Shown here one piece after another: positions 60,682 through 64,000 of a stretch of DNA of 64,000 bases. The stretch is from Streptomyces aidingensis (lineage in GTDB: Bacteria > Actinomycetota > Actinomycetes > Streptomycetales > Streptomycetaceae). Both the position numbers and the translations under genes were made by a program. The DNA lies in NCBI RefSeq assembly GCF_900112355.1, contig NZ_FOLM01000020.1, forward strand, positions 25,724 through 89,723. Direction: 5' to 3'. Positions within the stretch are counted from its first letter, which is position 1. Every line of letters starts with the position of its first letter. Below the pieces are notes generated by a model. The model ran no database searches. It had not been told where the DNA came from and worked only from the letters and a program-made list of their open reading frames with translations.

Positions 60682-60703
60682 TCCACTGCCCGGGAGCCGC
60701 CTT

Positions 60704-63700
60704 GTGCCGACACCATTCAAAGCCCTGCTGATCGGCGTCCCCGTCTACGAGGACGATGCCCTTTCGAATCTGCCCTGCGTCGGGACCGATCTCCAGGAAC
60801 TGGAGGCCGCGCTCCGCACCACGGGTTACGAAGTGGATGTCCACGATGTCGAGAAGACCGACATGGACAGCCTTGACCAGGCCGTGGAGCGCATCCTCCA
60901 GGAAGCCACCGAGGGGCAGACGATCCTGATCTACCTCTCTGGTCACGGCATCCACCACAACGGCACCGACTGCCTGGTGCCGGGCGGCGCCCGGACCAGG
61001 TCGCGCAACTTCCGCAACCGCTGCCTGTCCCTGGACTTCTCCGAGTACGTCACTCACAGCCGGGCCGGCAATGTCATCGTCTTCGTCGATGCCTGCCGGG
61101 AGGGCGTCACGCTGCAGGAGATGTCCGGCGTCGGCAATGCCAGGGCCTGGTCCACCATGCAGGTCCTCCGGGTCGGCAACCGCCACTACTGCCACGTCTA
61201 CGCCTGCTCGCCCGGGGAGTATGCCCGGTACGTGATTACCCCGACCGGATCGTTCAGCCTCTTCTCCAGGGCGCTGTCCACCCTGGTCGCCGCCGAGGAC
61301 GGTCCGCGCACGCTCAGCGAACTCGGCAGAGCCCTCCAGGACTCGCTGGACGAGCTGACCGCCAAGCACGGCTGCCCCCGGCAACAGATCAGAATCCGCA
61401 CCGAGTCCAAACCGGAACCGGACGAGTGGGTGCTCTTCCCGCGCCCGGAGCGCTCGGTCAGCGCCTGGTCCGCAGACGAGCACCCGTGGGCAGCACTGGC
61501 CCGCGAACACCCAGCCTGGCAGCTGGCCGCGGACGGCCCGGGCAAGGAACCACTCCGGGACGCAGCAGTGGCCTTCACCACCCGACTGGCCGAGCAGTGG
61601 GAGGCGGACGCGCAGCTGTTGTCAGCCGATCCGTGGCATCCCGCCGGTTTCGCCGAACGGACGACCGACCGGGTGAGCTGGCTGCTCACCCGCGTCCTCA
61701 ACCCGGAGAAACTGAAACTGTCCTCGGCGGAGGCCGCCCTGCTGGTCGTTCTGCCCTTCCTCTACGTCGCTCACGGCGGCCGACGAGCAGCCCGTTCCCT
61801 CGCTCTCGGCGCCGATCCGGAGAACCTGCGGCCGACTGCAGAGCCCACCGCCGAACGGGCCCGCTACGAGCAGTTTTTCGGCAGCCATCCGCGTCTGGTG
61901 CGCCGCTGGGAGCGCATCACCGGGGACGGTACCCAGGGCATCGCCTGGTGGTTGTACCACCGCTGGTTCTCCCGGCAGCCTCTTGACAACCGGGAGCCTG
62001 CCCTGCGGGAACTGACCCGCCTGGCCACTCCCCCGGAATGCCCGGTCCAGTCGCCGGAGCAGCGGCTCGTCGCCGAGGCACTGGCCCCTGACACACTGAC
62101 CGGGCTGCTCCGCTCTCTCAGGTCCGCCCCAGGCCGGATCCCGACGGGTCCGCCCCGCCACCTGGCTGGGGCCTCGGTACTGGAACAGCAGGTACGGGAC
62201 CGGCTGCTCGCTGGTTTGCTGACGGTGGCACACCGTCTGGCCATCGACCCGACGCTGCTGCCCGAGGTGGTGGTGGACCATCTGGGTATCTGGTACTCGG
62301 TCGATTTGCCCGGCCTGCACCGCACCCTGGAGGGCGCCCGTTGGGAACCTCGCGGGCGCACCCGGGTCCTCCATGCCACCTGCACGCATCCCGCCGTGGA
62401 GCTTGCGTTGCGGCAGCAGACGGCCGCGCTGGACGCCCTGCTGGGCACGCTGGACGCCCAAGGCAGCGGCGAGCCGCAGTGGGAGCCGCTCCAGGATCTG
62501 CCAGTACATGCCAGCGCCGAGGGGGTACGCGCGGCGCTCACCGCCGCCGGGAAGCCGGAGTACGAGTCGACGGATCTTCGGTTCCGCCTCGCCGACGACC
62601 GCGTCCAGGAACTGCTGATGGGCGAGCAACTGTACGGCGACCCGGCGCTGGCGATCCGAGAGCTGTACCAGAACGCCCTGGACGCCTGCCGCTACCGCGA
62701 CGCGCGCACCGCGTTCCTGCGCCGCCGGTCCGCGTACGGGCGGCCATGGGCGGGCTCCATTACCTTCACCCAGGGGCAGGAGAACGGCCGCCCCTACATC
62801 GAGTGCCGGGACAACGGTATCGGCATGGGTGAGCACGAACTGCGCGAGGTCTTCTCCCGTGCGGGCATGCGCTTCGCCGATCTCCCGGAGTTCCTCGAAG
62901 AACAGGCCGCCTGGCGGGAAGAAGGCATCAGCCTCTATCCGAACAGCCAGTTCGGCATCGGCGTCCTGAGCTACTTCATGATCGCGGACGATATCAGGGT
63001 GACGACCTGCCGCCTGGACCGCGAAGGCCGCCCCGGTGAGGAACTCCGGGTGGACATCGCCGGTCCGGGCGCGCTGTTCAAGATCCAGCGGCTGGGCCGG
63101 GGGGAGGAAGCGGGGACCGCGGTCCGCCTGTTCCTCCGCTCCGCGGACCGGGCGCCGTCCTGTGTGGGTCTGCTGCGGCGCCTGCTGTGGATCTCGGACT
63201 ACTCCGTCAACGCGACCGACCCGACGGGGAGCCAGAAGTGGGAACCAGGCGTGCTGTCGGAGTCGGCACCGCTGGACGCGGCGGACCCGGCTGCCGACCA
63301 CGCACGGCGCGGGCCCGGTATCCGGGTCGCAGCCGGCTCCCGGCCGCAGCTGTGGTGGTGCAGCCGCGGCGGCGGCATCCTGGCCGACGGCCTGTGGGCC
63401 GGAATCCCGCGGTTCGGCGCGGTGGTGAACCTCGACGGCCCGCACACACCCCGGCTGAGCGTGGACCGCAGGAAAGCCCTGAACCACGACCGGGCTTATG
63501 TGGACGACCTGCTGCACCGGGAAATCCCGGCGCTGCTGCGTCCCGACGCCCCCGTCCTCGACCATGCCTGGGTCTCACAGCTCGTGGCGCACGACCCCCG
63601 GCTGGCCGACGAGGTGCTGCTCCGTGCAGTCGCCGAGCGCCGTACCCCCTGGGTGGTCGGCAAGCGGAACTTGGACGTGACCGCTGTCGGCTGTTTCACC

Positions 63701-64000
63701 GAGGACGCCCCGGAGTACGCCACCGGCGACCTGGAGCACCTCAGTTCGCTTCCGCCCGGTCTGCAGGAATGGCGGCACCTGGCGTGGGTAAAGGCCGGCG
63801 CTTTCCCCGGAGTCCTCGCCGTCGCCCCCGAGGAAGTGCCGCTGGCACGTCCCACTGATGCGGTGCTACTCAGCGTCTCCAGGTACCCGGTTTCCCGTCC
63901 GGGGCGTCAGCGCACGACTGGTGACTGGCTTCCACGAGGGGAAGCCGTGCCTGTGGGCCATGTCTACCGGGTGGCGAAGCAGACGGGCTACACCCCCGCC
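60704..64000 (+). CDS. Caspase-like protease fused to an Hsp90-type ATPase, 3' partial
   Basis: The frame is open for 1,099 codons from GTG 60704 (GGGAG upstream) to the right edge. The N-terminal peptidase C14-like domain has strand FKALLIGVPVYED, catalytic His81 in LIYLSGHGIHHNG and catalytic Cys131 in VIVFVDACREGVT. A middle helical region (about 260-620) is unassigned. An Hsp90/GHKL ATPase domain then shows the N-box IRELYQNALDACRYRD (Glu653), DNGIGMGEHELREVFSRAG (Asp703) and NSQFGIGVLSYFM (about 747), and a RLSVDRRKALNHDR segment like the Hsp90 middle region. Proteins with a protease next to a chaperone-type ATPase are described in NTP-dependent bacterial conflict systems, where the ATPase is thought to gate a suicidal protease. 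The small Pepco-like gene precedes it. Confidence 0.88.
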   Translation, partial: MPTPFKALLIGVPVYEDDALSNLPCVGTDLQELEAALRTTGYEVDVHDVEKTDMDSLDQAVERILQEATEGQTILIYLSGHGIHHNGTDCLVPGGARTRSRNFRNRCLSLDFSEYVTHSRAGNVIVFVDACREGVTLQEMSGVGNARAWSTMQVLRVGNRHYCHVYACSPGEYARYVITPTGSFSLFSRALSTLVAAEDGPRTLSELGRALQDSLDELTAKHGCPRQQIRIRTESKPEPDEWVLFPRPERSVSAWSADEHPWAALAREHPAWQLAADGPGKEPLRDAAVAFTTRLAEQWEADAQLLSADPWHPAGFAERTTDRVSWLLTRVLNPEKLKLSSAEAALLVVLPFLYVAHGGRRAARSLALGADPENLRPTAEPTAERARYEQFFGSHPRLVRRWERITGDGTQGIAWWLYHRWFSRQPLDNREPALRELTRLATPPECPVQSPEQRLVAEALAPDTLTGLLRSLRSAPGRIPTGPPRHLAGASVLEQQVRDRLLAGLLTVAHRLAIDPTLLPEVVVDHLGIWYSVDLPGLHRTLEGARWEPRGRTRVLHATCTHPAVELALRQQTAALDALLGTLDAQGSGEPQWEPLQDLPVHASAEGVRAALTAAGKPEYESTDLRFRLADDRVQELLMGEQLYGDPALAIRELYQNALDACRYRDARTAFLRRRSAYGRPWAGSITFTQGQENGRPYIECRDNGIGMGEHELREVFSRAGMRFADLPEFLEEQAAWREEGISLYPNSQFGIGVLSYFMIADDIRVTTCRLDREGRPGEELRVDIAGPGALFKIQRLGRGEEAGTAVRLFLRSADRAPSCVGLLRRLLWISDYSVNATDPTGSQKWEPGVLSESAPLDAADPAADHARRGPGIRVAAGSRPQLWWCSRGGGILADGLWAGIPRFGAVVNLDGPHTPRLSVDRRKALNHDRAYVDDLLHREIPALLRPDAPVLDHAWVSQLVAHDPRLADEVLLRAVAERRTPWVVGKRNLDVTAVGCFTEDAPEYATGDLEHLSSLPPGLQEWRHLAWVKAGAFPGVLAVAPEEVPLARPTDAVLLSVSRYPVSRPGRQRTTGDWLPRGEAVPVGHVYRVAKQTGYTPA

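Overview
This window is chromosomal DNA from a very high-G+C actinomycete, almost certainly Streptomyces or a close relative. The signs are G/C-saturated third codon positions, frequent GTG starts, XRE-DUF397 pairs, conservon-type sensor kinases with a Roadblock partner, nickel superoxide dismutase with its SodX protease, and a fused Kgd-type 2-oxoglutarate decarboxylase/dehydrogenase. No rRNA, tRNA or CRISPR array was recognised.

Layout. (1) 1-6.5 kb: the 3' part of a giant Rhs/YD-repeat polymorphic toxin, its candidate immunity gene, and a lipoprotein plus secreted-protein pair. (2) 6.5-16.2 kb: a translationally coupled two-helicase module, a 2,374-aa DEAD/DEAH DUF1998-type helicase with a nuclease-like C-terminal segment and a UvrD-like helicase with a RelE-like N-terminus. 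It is bracketed by two ~75-bp imperfect direct repeats. (3) 16.3-28.4 kb: accessory genes comprising a methyltransferase, a broken small gene, a divergent LysR/aldo-keto reductase pair, an orphan nitrate-sensor-type kinase, a secreted GH5 mannanase with CBM2 behind a CebR-like box, an AurF-type di-iron oxygenase with TetR, and an XRE-DUF397 pair. (4) 28.4-50.9 kb: a block that looks like the conserved Streptomyces core. It holds the partial conservon, a PPM-like phosphatase, a spermidine synthase-like protein, a two-component system, Kgd, DUF6104, DUF4097-PadR, an oxidoreductase, GNAT, a polar amino-acid ABC transporter, malic enzyme, a CGNR protein, SodX and SodN. (5) 50.9-64 kb: a second accessory region. 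It starts with a decayed tyrosine integrase, then a two-gene split-borosin RiPP locus (75-aa precursor plus alpha-N-methyltransferase), then argS behind a structured leader. An XRE-centred cluster follows, then a Pepco-like small protein and a caspase-Hsp90 protein that runs off the right edge.

The most interesting systems are the split borosin locus (51743-52851), the Pepco-like/caspase-Hsp90 conflict module (60310-64000) and the repeat-bracketed two-helicase module (6544-16185). Smaller regulatory observations include a near-perfect CebR operator before the mannanase gene, repeated TCGCGATA half-sites over the DUF4097-PadR promoter, an AACCG-N11-CGGTT LysR-type box, and several perfect long hairpins at gene ends.
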